Of a DNA stretch of 64,000 nt, positions 33,015-46,800 are shown piece by piece. Source of the DNA: Diaprepes abbreviatus (Eukaryota; Arthropoda; Insecta; Coleoptera; Curculionidae). The stretch spans positions 5,550,501 to 5,614,500 of the forward strand of contig JASJET010000187.1 in the NCBI GenBank assembly GCA_034092305.1, written 5' to 3'. The stretch's first letter is position 1. Every line of letters begins with the position of its first letter. Made by a program: the position numbers and the translations under genes. The notes beneath the pieces are model-generated. The model worked only from the letters and a program-made list of their open reading frames with translations, did not search any database and was not told where the DNA came from.

Positions 33015-33705
33015 TTCAGTTGTAATACCAATCCAGGAAAATAACGTTTATAACGTAACTTTTGAAATAAGTTTAATATAGCATTTTCTCTCTAGGCCTT
33101 GTAAGTAATTTTGTATACAATACGAGTAATTACCATTTCCTAGTTCTATATTAGATTAATTTTTCGTATGTTCATCTTGTTAACAAAATTTGTCGTTTTC
33201 TCTGTGTATTAAATCAGTTATAAACTTGTACTTTTTGCTTCAGTGTCACGAAATTGAGATTCATGAAGACGAGTGGTAATTATTGAACGATATGTTGTCC
33301 GGTAAGTTTAACCTTCCTTTTCTAGTTTACGTTGCCATCCTAACCTAGACAAGGACGGAAAATTTATCGAACAGAGTAATAATAAAATACGCCGGTTAAA
33401 ATGATCGTTCAGCTGTAAGGTTTAAACGACAGAACATTTATAATAACCTACAAGTTGTAGCTGTTCAGATTATTTCTTAAAGTATATTAAATACAATCAT
33501 TTAAATGTTGTATTTTTTAAATTAACATTAATTCATTTTTTGCCTATTTAATAAACATTTTTTGGACATTTCATATTAAGTACATTTTCGTCTTTTAGTG
33601 TTAAAATTTCAGAGGAATCATTCATTACTCTCGAATTGACCATTTTATTTTTTCTGATACTTTGGTTCTTTTATAATTTATTATTGTTATGTAGAAGAGC
33701 TGAAA

Positions 33706-33773
<68 letters not shown>

Positions 33774-33866
33774 TTCAATTTTGATTATGAGAAATTAAAA
33801 CAACTAAAATATAAAAAATTAAAATAGTTAATATGAGAATAATGTTAGTCTCTTAATTTTTAAATA
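33011..33866. other. No gene seen; (TA)n at 33,711-33,771
   Basis: AT-rich spacer downstream of the host gene. The (TA)30 tract at 33,711-33,771 makes a spurious open frame. Confidence 0.6.
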
Positions 33867-34150
33867 CAGGATGGTTCAAAACTATAAGAACAAACCCGTT
33901 TTTTAAATTAATAAATCAAAAACCTATATAGAAGTTTTTATTACATATGTTTTTGCATGAAGACAAGAGTGTGTATCGTGTATTAACATACATATTTTTC
34001 GTTATTTTTATGTAAAGGGCACAAGCGACAGCAAAAAAGTTGTACATCTTTACAAAACAACGTAACTACCTAGAGACCTAGAAAAATATTATTTATAATC
34101 GTTTGTTGTCTTTCTTACTACCAATAACATAATATTTTTGAACCATCCTG
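33867..34150. mobile_element. MITE in the 3' flank of the host gene
   Basis: 284 bp with terminal inverted repeats CAGGATGGTTCAAAA at 33,867 and its reverse complement ending at 34,150. No coding. It lies 25 bp past the stop codon of the host gene and contains, in the gene's sense, AATAAA at 33,937-33,942, so it may supply the poly(A) signal. Confidence 0.75.
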
Positions 34151-34174
34151 CGCGTAGTTCTACATATAGATACT

Positions 34175-34419
34175 TTATTGAATTCCCTCTACAAACGCAG
34201 TATCATCTAAAGTATGTAACCAGTTAAAAATCATCATATTTCTTTCATATTTCGAAAGAGGTTTGCCCCTTTCCCTTTCCACGTCTCTGATAGTTAAGGG
34301 AAGATTTTTACCAGCCCTGGATTTCGCAGCCCTCAACATGGCTGCGTTAGTACTACTAGATGTCGTGGGGCTTTTGCTTGGCGTTGGACTTGAACCTGGA
34401 ATTGTCAGTCTTGTTGGAC
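34175..34419 (-). CDS. Host gene, last coding exon
   Basis: Acceptor AAAAATTTCAG precedes 34,419. It begins with the last two bases of the shared Gly codon and stops at TAA 34175-34177. A Ser/Thr/Pro-rich stretch (SSPTPSKSPTTSSST) leads into RDVERERGKPLSKYERNMMI and FNWLHTLDDTAF, the most conserved-looking part. Only 133 bp separate it from the previous exon. Confidence 0.88.
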
Positions 34420-37400
34420 CTGAAATTTTTAGGTGTCATCAAAATTCTACATATCTTTAGGAGCTTATACATTAAGTTTATGTTACATAAAAGTTATCTC
34501 TCGTGTTCTAGGGTTTTCCATGGGAAACTAACAAAAATTTTGAACTTCGTACCAGGATTTATAACACTCTGCGAAGATGGATCCAAACTGGCTTGAGCAG
34601 TCGATGGGGTGACTTCAAGACGATCTAAGTTGAATTCACTTTGAGATAGTCTTTCTAGGGCTTTATATGTAGTGAGAAGTCTGCGTCGAATGTAGTTTTG
34701 GCGTACCTATAAAATAAAAACCTTTTGTAGGGTGTGAAATTAAAATACATATTAATTAGTTGCGTCTCGCGGCTTAGCACGTGTTGAATTTGATCGTGTA
34801 GCAATTTATTTATTTATCCCAGTTTTATCTCGATAAGCTTATATCACAGTAGAACTAATATAACCAATAGGTTCACTTGGCTTCACGTCAACTGAAGTTT
34901 TCGGTGACCTTAAAAAGGTGTTATCCCAATTCTAATCAGAAAATCGTTCAGTGTTTTAGCAAAAGCTGTTGGGTTCGAGCTATGTATGGTGATAATACTG
35001 TGCTAGAAACAAATCTGCCAACAAACTAGAAAACCAAAGATTTTTTAACCTTGAATTTAGAAAAATCCATAAAAATCAACGTATTTTTCTAAAACTTTTA
35101 ATATTACCAGAGTAGGAAGAAGGTGATTTTTATAATATTAGCAAAAATGGACAATTATAACAGCAAAAAAGAAGAAATAACAAGCACTGCCAAGGGACAT
35201 TGTAAAAATATCTAAAAACCAAAGCTTATTATAGCTATAGCATTAGCTATAACAATTTTTGTCCAAACTCTTATAACACATTATTTTAAAAAATGGTTAA
35301 TCGTGCCATCATTTAGTATAACTAAAAATAACACAGCTTTACAAGGTTCTGTTGTTGGGCTTCTGGGTGTCATTTCCGAAGTAATTTGCTTCATAGAATT
35401 TGAATCCGAGGTGAGAATGAACTAGCCAAGTCTGACATCCAGTGGTGAGGGGAGCTTCAAACCTTTCCAAACAAACTGATAATACATGAAAAACAGACAT
35501 GAGATTTTTAATTTCTTATTTACTCTTAAATTCATTGCAAAAAATGGTGATCAGTATGACAAATTTATAGAGTTCTATGATTTCAAGGGATTTATTCATA
35601 AAATATTGTCGGAAGATAAGTCTTTTACTTGTAATTTTACGACTGAAACATATCGAGGTAATGTTTTTGTTATTTTATTGTTAACCATATTGTAATATTT
35701 CATTTAGCTTTTATATTATTTGCGTTTTTTTGTGAAAATAATGTTTTAAATTTTCTAGTTGTTTTTGGAAATGATAATGTTGCTAAAAAAGGTGAAAATG
35801 CATTGCAGTTCAATCGCATAAAAAATGCAGTTTGATGATGCTTTAATGATTATTGGAGGTGGAATCTTTATTAGTATGAAGGATAAATCAGACAACGTTG
35901 AGGTAAATTATAAATCTTTTTCAGTGTTCTTAATTTTGATCTATACCTTTTTAATTTCAGATTTCATTAAATAGATCTGAAGATTATAAACCAACCTCTT
36001 GTGGTTGTCTAAAGTGAATAAAATGTCACCATATTGCTATTTAGGTACTATTTGGATTTTACAGCATATCTGTTAGATACAAAGAATATACATGGAATGT
36101 TCAAAGGACAGGAAATATGTCAGTAAAAACGGTTGAATGAATATAGAACTAAATAAAGTAAAAACAAAATTAGCAGGGAAATTTATCTATTATTGAAAAC
36201 ATTATTTTGTCAACTCATCTTAACAAAAATTTGCCTGTAGTGATGATATCATAAAGAAAATTGCAGAAATTATCACTGGACAAATTTCTAATGAAAATTG
36301 GTATCTAACAAAAAATCTTTACTTAACTCCAAACAATTTTGGGGCAATCGAGACATTTATATTATTTGGAACTTACTAAAACTTTTATAAAATTAACAAA
36401 AAAGTTTTAAATAAAATGCACTTATTTAGCTAGATTTAAGTTACTGTTTAAGTTAATAAATATATTATTTCATCTATACTTTATAGATATCGACTCATAA
36501 TTCACCCATTATTATTTAATTTAGCCATTTTAGAATGCAATTACATTGATCTGTTATTTGCTAGATTTAAGTATATAGTATAGAAATATAAAACGCTACA
36601 AAGTTCGTTACATTAGAAAATATACTTAAAACCCTATAAACTACTAACACAAACTAATACTATGAAAAGTACTACGCTATAAAGTTCGTTAAACTACTAA
36701 CACAAACTAATACTATGAAAAGTACTACGCTATAAAGTTCGTTACATTGCCCCCTTCCAGGCCTTGATCGTCCCGATCAACCTTCTTGATCTTGATAATG
36801 GCCCAGCTTTTCTGAATTCGGTACACCAGATCGTTTAGTCGGATCACTACATTGTACGGACCTTCCCATGACTTTTGAAGCTTTGGTGAACACTCTTTGG
36901 TTCTTTTCGGATTGTACAATCAAACTTTTTTATCAACCATGAATCCACCAGTATTGGCTTTGAGGTCATAGCGGGTCTTCATTCTGTATCTTTCTATTAG
37001 TCATTTTTGACAGACTTCTTTATGTAAGACCTGAAGCTGCTTACTGAGTTAGATGGTGTAGTCTTCCCAAGTTGCTTCGGAATCGGGTGGACGTCTAGTA
37101 AGCTAATCGACTGGAAGACGTAATTCTTTTTCAAAAATTATGCTAGTAGGTGTTTTGTTTCGTGAATGGCTGAACGATAGGCTAGTAAAAATGGCTGAAT
37201 GCATTTATCTCAGTCATTTTTGTTGTTCATTTACTTACTTACATCTGACTGTGGATGTAGGGGTGTTGTTCTAGTCTTGTGGATTTTCAGAAGCTTGCAA
37301 AGGTCCGTAAAAACGTCAGATTCAAAGGTTCGTAAAAACGTCAGATTCAAATTTTCTGTCTTAATCAGAGCATATCTCTTCTGGCACACCATATCTACAA

Positions 37401-37495
37401 ATCCACTGTTCAAACAATATTTCAGCAACGGTGGTGGCTTCTTGATTTGGTATCGCATAGACTTCTGGCCATTTACTGAAATAATTCATAGCTAC

Positions 37496-37578
<83 letters not shown>

Positions 37579-40500
37579 TTTGAGATATTTTGTGCATCAT
37601 CTCTCTTGTTATGATTGCGATCTGTTTAGTTTCCTGGAAATTTATAGTGTGTTCTGTCCTCTGATGATGTTGGAATAAAGCTGATGTTATTTGCTTATTC
37701 TTTATGTTATTTCTATATTCTTGAACTCTGGTAGAGATTCTTCTGTTTGCTTGGACGATGTATTCTTTTTCACAGTCTCTACATAGAATGCTGTACACTC
37801 TCTGGTTTCCCAATGGTATTTTGTCTTTGGGATTGCTCAATAATTTGTGTATTGTTATTATGGCTATCGAGATAGAAATTCTATTAAAACAATTACCACC
37901 TCTTTATCGCAGAACTTCGAAAAACATTGAACCATATGTTTATTTCTAATAAGGCTGTAAATGCTCATTTTTGATTGTCAATACTGGTTTCTTTTAAAAT
38001 ATAAAAAACATAATGAACAAAATGAACCCTATTTTCACTCTCTGGAAATTCAAAGAACTGATCCAGAGCATGTCGGGGACGCATTATGTTGCGGTTACTT
38101 AACAGTTTTTAACGATGTTATTATTTTTTCTGCAAAATCTTTACACATATTTGCAGTACTTGAAAGAATGTGCTTGCAAAATTTTACCACAAAAGATGAT
38201 TTTTTTTATCGGAAAGTTTATTGAAACATCGGAGGTTAAATTTTAAACATTTTTTTTATTCTTAATTTTTTAAAAGTAACCTAATCGTATTAATTTTCGC
38301 TGAAAGTATTTATTAAATGATGTAAGGTAATTTTTTTCAGATTTCTAAAATCTGCCTTTGGAAAGCTAAACGGAATTTACTCAGAAGGAAAAAACGAGTC
38401 GGAAAAATGGCATAGAAATAAGGAAGGAGAAATACAGCAGATCTACTCTCTCTACACCCTCCACTTTCTTAATGAAGCGGGAAGCCTCCCATCGAAAAGA
38501 AAAAGAAGGGAAAAACAAAAACTCACACCCACTACCTCAACTTGGAAAACCTGGAGATTGAGACGATCCTTTAAGGTGAGGACTAAGTGGAACAGGAGTG
38601 TGCTATCTCAATGAAGGGTTAGCACCAAAGGAAGCCAAGAAAAAGGCGGTAGAACATAAAGCTATTGCAGACTAAAAGAATAAACTAAAACGTAAGCGAG
38701 AGGAGGCGAGTGTAACGCGACCGCAAAAGCCAGAATCATCCATTGTTGGGAGCTATGAAGCTGCTCTGAAATTAAACAAGGTTGCCATCCTCCCCAAAAT
38801 ATTCTCTAAGACTACCCTCAGTGCGAACGAGCAGGCTCTATTGGAGGAGGCATCAGTGGAAGAGATGTATGACGAGTGGGAGCATTCATTTTCTTCCGGG
38901 TATGATTTTGATCTATTGTAATACACCACAGAATGGCTCCGGGCAAAGGTATCAAAGCTAAGAGGCTAGAAGGGAGCAGAACTGATAGTGTGCGAGGTAG
39001 ATGACATCCCGAAAAAGCACAGTGACAATTTTTCTCCCCAGAAGCCAAAGAACAGCAGCATAAAAGCTTCTACAGCTAATAGAAGCCTAAAACAATGGGA
39101 TATGAACATCACAATGGTAGATTACTAACCTAAAGGACCAAGGTAAAGGTCAAATACTGAGGGCAGAAATCGACGACCTATCCTGCGAGAAAATCAGGGA
39201 TAACGGGCACACCACCCACTATCGGTTTGGGAAAGTCTCCGTGCACGGCCTAAAGAACAAGAAGGAAATAGGGGAAGTGACTCCTATTAATCCTAAAAAC
39301 GACAGTGTGGAGTATCCAAATCTCCATCCTTTATCTCGGAGTACAATTATCCGACGAAACAACGGAGGTCGAAGAAACCGAAGGAAAAGATGATAGGGGG
39401 ACATCAGCCTCATAGGAGTGGACGACACCCTCTCCTAATAATAGAAAAATGGCAGACACCAACATCGTCCAAGTGAACTTCCACCATGCTAAGGGCGCCT
39501 CAGCTGTAATCGCTAGTATGTTCACTAAAAACCGGATGGGGGTTGCGCTGATGCAGAAATCAGGTAAAAGAATTACATTGTAAGTATACTAAGGTAATAT
39601 ATCAGGTCAGTTATGACACACCCAGAACATGTATCATGGTAAGAAAATATATTAGTTGTTTCAGTCTCGTTACTATTCGAGCATACCTCGAACTGAAGAA
39701 GAAGAGGCCTCATGTTACTTCGTAGGGCCTATACCACTACCAGAAGTGCAAAGATTGGTAGAGTACTGCCAGGAAAACAAATTGCCACTACTATTGGGGT
39801 GTGATGCCAATGCTCACAACACAATTTGGGACAGCAAGGACACCAATCAAGAGGTGAGCAACTTTTAGAATTCATTTTCAAATATAATCTTACCATAAAC
39901 AATATAGGAAAGGCCCCTATATTTGTAACAAGGGAAAGGGAAGAAGTATTAGGTATTACACTAAGCATACCAGGCTTAACAGACCTAATAGGAAACTGGA
40001 GGGTATTGAACGAATCTCCTCTTTCGGATCACAGGCATAATCACATTTAGTTTAGAAACCGATCTTCCTGAGCCAGTCGTCAGAAGTAATCCTAGGAAAA
40101 CAGATTGAGAAAAATACAGCACCAATCTGAAAACAAACTTAGCACATTTTCAGACCAGAGGACTTGCTAAGCACCATCTGGAGCTGGAAAATGACCCGAA
40201 GGAAGTAAATGAGGTAATTCTTAAGTCTACGAATCGAGCTGCCTCTTACAAAGAAGCAAAAGTTGTTGGGATGCACCTTAGTGGTATAATTATCTGTCAG
40301 AGCTAAGATCCGGAACGCGCAAACTTTTTAATAGGGCTACGCGGGACGGACTCATTAGTCTTACATCGTTTATCTTAAAAGCAGTGGAGAAAGCACTAGA
40401 TAATTATATCAGAACAGAAATTTTTGAAAAGGTGCCACTGCACCCTCATCAACATATGTATCAACCGGGTAGGTCTACGACAACAGCACTGGTACAATTT

Positions 40501-40772
40501 ACAGATGAGATTCAAGATGCACTGAACAGTAAGGAAATCGTAATATGTGCCTTTCTCGATATAGAAGAGGTTTTTGACAACATTCCAAACGAGGCAGTCA
40601 AAAACGCACTTGATGACAAGGGAGTGGGCGAAAAGACGTCCAAATGGATAGCGCGATTTCTCTCCACTAAAATAGCGGATACAGAGATAAGATAGGACAC
40701 TATAGCCCTCTGTATCACCAGAGCAATATATTAAACTGCATTTTGAAAGATCTAGTCAACGGTAACCCATTC

Positions 40773-40838
<66 letters not shown>

Positions 40839-43800
40839 AATTAAATATTCAGTTTACATCATTTAAATAATTAATAATGTAGTCTTTTTTGATAAAAACA
40901 CAAAGTTAATTTTCTCGTCAAAATTCCGTCTTTCATTTCTCAGAATAAATACTTTCTTTTAAGAAGCCACTTAAGTACTATTTTTTTGTATAGTGATATA
41001 TCAGAAGAAGTTGTAACTAAAATTTTTGTCCTTAATATCGAAAAATAAAAGAATTATAAATTTTTTCGTAAAAATTCTTAGTTTTCCATTTTTTTTTGGC
41101 TTTTGGATATGTTTTTAATATACTTAAATTTAATTTTAGGCTATATAACTGCCTTGTTCCTAATAAATTTAAAAAATATATATTTAAGTAAAAATAATCA
41201 GAAGTTTTTTTTATTACAATTTTTGTCACTCGGGTACAAAACGCCTCAGTGTGACAAGTACATGATTCGACAGAAGTGTAGCAAGTAAAGGTTAAATAAA
41301 TAATTTACATAGTTAACTTAGGTTGGTACATAATATTTATTTATCTTTAGCTTAATTTTAATTAAAGACTAATTAACAAAACGACCCCTCTGAATGAGCG
41401 ATAATAAGATAATTCTTCTTACCTTCATTTTTAAAATAACCTTTAAAATGTCAGCTACTCAAACTAACTTAAAAAGCATAAACAATCAACTAACGAAAGT
41501 CGACTAAAATCCGTTCGACAAAATTAGGGCCAAAAAATGAAAAATAGAATAAAGATTTATTTTGTCTCGGGACTCTAATCATAACATTTTTTATTGTGTA
41601 TTCTAGCTAATTACACTTTCAATCCATGCGTAATCACTTTATTTATTTATTTCTAATTGGCTTTTGATGTTTTTAGCTGATATATGGATCGATAACCTTA
41701 TAAATGATTAACAGAGGCTAAGTAATGAAATGAAAAATAAAATAGATAATATCACAATCGAATTTTCTATTACAAATATGACATGCCGTGACAGAGCAAA
41801 AATGGAACAACTTTTATTGGATCTAACTTAACGTATCTTTAGCACCCCATATCTTTGTAGAGGGGATGAGGAGAAGCCTATTAAAAGAACTTATATTTAA
41901 CTTTAAAATTTTATGTTTTTATTTTTCCAATTCCTACGTTAATTAATTGTAAACTATAAATAAAATGTCTCTTAACGGACACAATGACACAACTGGCAGT
42001 ACAGTTGGCAGCTACCCAGGCAGCATGAGAAATTACAAAACTACGTCCATTTTCAGGACGCTGTGAGCACCTAGAACTATTCACAAATTCTTCAAAAAAA
42101 AATTATGAAAGGTGTGGTAAAACAAATACATAATAGACTTTAAAAAAGATTAAAAATAATTAAAATTCGTTTGAATCTAAAAATTTCGATATTGATACAA
42201 AACTCTCACTAATGAACCAAAATGAAATAACCACCATAACTGCTCTGACGACCAACACAAATCCGGATTGAGAACATTTCAATGATATAAAATCTTAAAC
42301 ATTTTGAGGAAGCTACAACAACAGTTATCATTAAGTCAACCCACATGATCATTTAAACCTATACACCATCGCTTCCCCATCATCGTAAACCACAAAACGT
42401 TTCCAATGCTCCAATGAAATTTCGCGACATGCGCATATGCTTTTGGTAAACCTCCTAACGTATCTTCTCCACAAAAACTCACACAAACTCCAAGACAATC
42501 CAGAACCAATGTTGACTATGTCTCGAATGCCAACACAACGAATGAACATACAAAATCAGAAACAAAATAATTATTTTACAAGTACAGGACCAGATAATTC
42601 TATTTCTGAAGAATTCGAAACAACTCCCATTGTCATTGACTTTTTCAATAACCAATATAATAACGAGTTAACTGCTAATAACCAAAATATTTACACTAAT
42701 TATTACCAAATTACATAACAAGGCGAAAGTTATCCTAATGACGAGGATACTAATGACTAACATTTGCAAATAACAGATCAAAATTATTTTGAAAGCGAAA
42801 TAATAACCGACACATCATAGACTGAAATAATTCACTTCCTAACTCATTAAACTTATCATAAATACAGGTTGTCAAAAAACTCCATATGGCCAAAAAATAT
42901 TTCACTCATTGTTTTTACAAATTTGACACACCCATGGTGGACAGGTAAACTTAACTTAAATTTTTAAAGTACACCTTCCTTCCGTGCTTATAACAGGTAA
43001 TAGACATATGTATCTATTTTTAATAGTAAATACAAAATTTTCGATTATTATCCATATCAAACATACGTATTAATAAGTAAATGAAAATATACAGCTATGT
43101 TTTATAAACTCGAACTAAAAGGGTATTAATGACATAAAATAAACAACCTCTTTTAAACCGAAATTGGGACGTAAAGATCATTCTTCTGTCTAATATTAAT
43201 TTTAAAAAGTCATTCATGGAATACCTAAAATTGAAATCAACACAATGAAAGAAAAACAAGTAAACAATTAGGAGGTCTTATCCTATTATATTAGAATAAA
43301 AAAATATATTTTTCCATACCCCAATTTTATATAATTCCTTAGTTTTTCGCTGATTTCAAGCTCAAAAATATCACTTACATCATCTGCATCTGGGAATTTC
43401 TTTTTTAATATCTTTCTCCTCACGTTTATCTTCTTCTCAAAGAGTAAATTTTCCCTTTCCTTTACTTGTGGAAATCGCAATTAAAGGAGGAAGATTCGCA
43501 GAATTCTCTGTCATAGATATAGAATTCGTCCGAATCATCGAAATCAGAGAAATTATTTTTGTTCGTTTAGGATTTATAACTAATTTTTAATTATTATCCT
43601 TAACTATTTTAATAAGTTTCTTAAGAACTGAAGAATTTTGTTGTTTTTAGTTCATGAAAATAGGGAGAAGCAGTTATAATTTTTACTTTTCCTCTCTTTC
43701 TTCGTTTCTTCTTAGATAAAGAAATTTTTGCCAAAGATATTAGGATCAGGGGCGAAATATTGATTTCAAGGATTTTCTTGAGTAATGTTTTCTTTTGATG

Positions 43801-46800
43801 GGCCAGGGATTGGAGGCATGGTCACTGTACGTTGTGTCTTTAAATTGAAGCATCCAGGTAGTGGTTAAGAGGTAACTTCAGAAGGTACTATAGTTTGATG
43901 TGGAGAATTTACGCTTATCTAGTGGTACTCATTTCCAAAATACGATTCATTCTGAACCTGAGATAGTTTATTATTAGTCACATGAGCAATTTCCTTATTT
44001 ATCATTTCTGATGGTTTAAATATTTTATCGGAAAAAATCTACAGGTTCATGGGGCATATTCCTGTGTTTTTAAATCCGCTAATTACAATTTGAGATGTTG
44101 CAGCAAGAATGTCCAAAAATTGATTAATTAATTTATTTTGTTTTTAGACGCGTCAGCAACTAGGACTATTGGGCGCCTGTATGAGGTTTTTACTTTAATT
44201 TTGTATTTCTTTGAAGTGGTTACAATCTTTCAAGAAATTAAGTAGTTGTTTGATATTTCTTTTTTCAAACTTCATAAAATCTGCTATTTGCTTAGGTAGA
44301 TTATTTCTTATTCTGATTTGATTGTATCTGGTACACTAGTTTAGGATATGTTTTATTATTATTTGAAGGTTGCAGGAACGACACATAGGAGAGGTTCACC
44401 ATTCACGAGGTAAAAGTGAGTGAGTCTGGTATGGTCTATGGCTAAGCATGTCCAAATTAGGTTTTCTTTGTGGTTTAATTGATTAAAGTGAAGGGATTCA
44501 TATCGCTTTGACTTCACGAAGTTTATTTGGACCCTCTAGTAAATTGTAATTTGCCGCACACAAGATTTCTTATAATATTTAGACTGTAGGAGTTGAAGTC
44601 CCTATGACATCGTAATTGTGGGAATGGGGAGCTTCCTGAGATGGCTAATTTTGTCTGAGTTTCTGCCAGCTCATTTCCCGTTATGTCTTTGTGGTTCGGG
44701 ACCCATAATTTGAAGTGAATGATTCAATGTTCTAATCTCGTGGAATAAAGATCCCTGAAGATACCTCGTGCAATCGTAGGCGAAACGTCAAATAATAATT
44801 CTAATTTGACACAGTCTAAACTCAAAAACCATGATTTTTAATAAGCCGTGAAAGCTTTCGTTTTTTATTTGTGTTCCTAATGTTTCACAAAAGAATCAAA
44901 AATTTTCTTTTAAGTCTGGAATACTCTTTACTAATGGGGAATTAAGTTTGCTGATTTTTTGCATATGTTTTGTTAGATGTTAATTGATTTGTTTTAGATG
45001 TAAAGAAACCCCACGACAAGATTTTTGCATTTTTTATAATTCTTTTTGTACGTGCTCTTTGTTTTTTAAAGTTTATGAAGTTATCCGTGTTAGTATTTCT
45101 ATTCAATAGGTTAAGAGTCGATTTTCTATCTTTTATTGCCGGTCACATGGAGCTAAAGATTTGTTGGCGGAAAAGTTATTTCAGGGATAGCTTTTGATGC
45201 TGTTTTGAAGATTTCATCTTCCAAAGCACCAATATAGTTGTTATAATTCGAAAAGTCAGGAGGAATGGGAATTTATTGATTCTTTGTATAAATTCCAGTT
45301 CGCTTTTTTAATGTTCCATTTCTTTATTTGGGGGGTGGAGGGATTTGGGGATGAAGCTCTTAGGAAAACAGGGAAATGGTCGCCAACATATGTTTTCGAG
45401 GATGTTCCAATAGATCGATAGGCTGTAAATTGGCAAATTAATGATAGAAAAGGAGCCGTTTGTGGAGCAGATGAAGGTGTGCGAACTGTTGTTTAACAGT
45501 GAGAGCGAATGGTGATTTATAAATTCTTCGATAATAAGGCTTTCTGAATTTGAAGTTTGTGATCGCAGCATTCATATCTTCCACAATCAAGAACGGGGAG
45601 AGAAGATGAGATTTAAGCTGGTTTAGGCGTTAGAGGGTAATTTTGAAAGGGGAGTATGTAAAGGCAGCATATTGTTGTTAATTGTTGCAAGTGAGTGGTT
45701 ATATTACACACATCAAGTTAAGAGTTGACATTTATAATTTTACATTCTAATGATTTGTGGATATAAATTGATACACCGCTAGATGAGAGTTCTGCATCAG
45801 TTCGGTTTTGGAAATGTATTTGGTATGTTTTTAGAGGTGAAAACTTTTGGTTCTTGAAATTGGTTTCTTGTAAACATATAACAGAAGATTGGTAAATTGA
45901 AATTAGTTATAAAAGTTTCTCCCGTCTAGGAATGAATCTATTTGTGTTTTATTGGATGATGGGATTGAATTTGGATATGTTGAATTTGAATTACATCTTT
46001 AAGGCTTCGTTATGCTTAGGGAGGAAGTGCAGATGGAGTTATTCGAAATTTGATTTCTTTTTTGTAGATTTCTCTGGTCTTTGTTGATGGTGCCGTCTAT
46101 CATCATATCATTTAGTGATTCTTTAAAGGATTTGTTGGAGCCTCGATTAGATTTTTGAGATCTATTTGAAGAAGAATTTTTTTGAGAGGTAGATGTTGGC
46201 GTAAGCTTGAGTGTTTGGGTTTTAGATGAGGATTTAGCAACGAGTGATTGGTTGTTTCCTGGCTCTGAATGAGAGAAGGATTTAGTTAGATTTGCTGGAG
46301 GAGGTTTTGAAGTTAAGGGAGATGAGAATGAGGAAATTAAGGAAGAAGGAGGAGAAATGGAAAACTGGGACGAGGTTCTGAGGGGTTGCAAATTTAAAAA
46401 TGCTAAGTGATGGCATCACTAAATCTTTGCAGTCTTCCTGGAGTTTCCTCATTTAGATACTTCCAAAGAAAATGGACACTGGCGGATAAGAAAAATGGCG
46501 GATTGTCGTCAATTATAGAAAACTTAACGAAAAAACTATCGACGATAAATATTCTTTACTAAATATATCAGATATCCTAGATAAATTAGGTAGATGTTAA
46601 TATTTTACTACTCTGAACGTAGCGTCTATTAAATTCATTGTAACTGTTAAATCTTATAAATAAAAAGATTTTTTAATAATTGCATTCAATACAGTTATTC
46701 TGCTTTTGATTGAAGCGAGGTATAACTCTTTGCATGTTGTCTTCCGAGTTCGCGATCAGTACAACGCCATCTGAACATATGATGTTAAATAATGTGTTTC

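Noticed and set aside
37961..38224. Possible gypsy RT piece (VFNDVIIFS)
   Set aside because: Only a short similarity, one Asp of the catalytic pair missing, and no neighbouring RT blocks.
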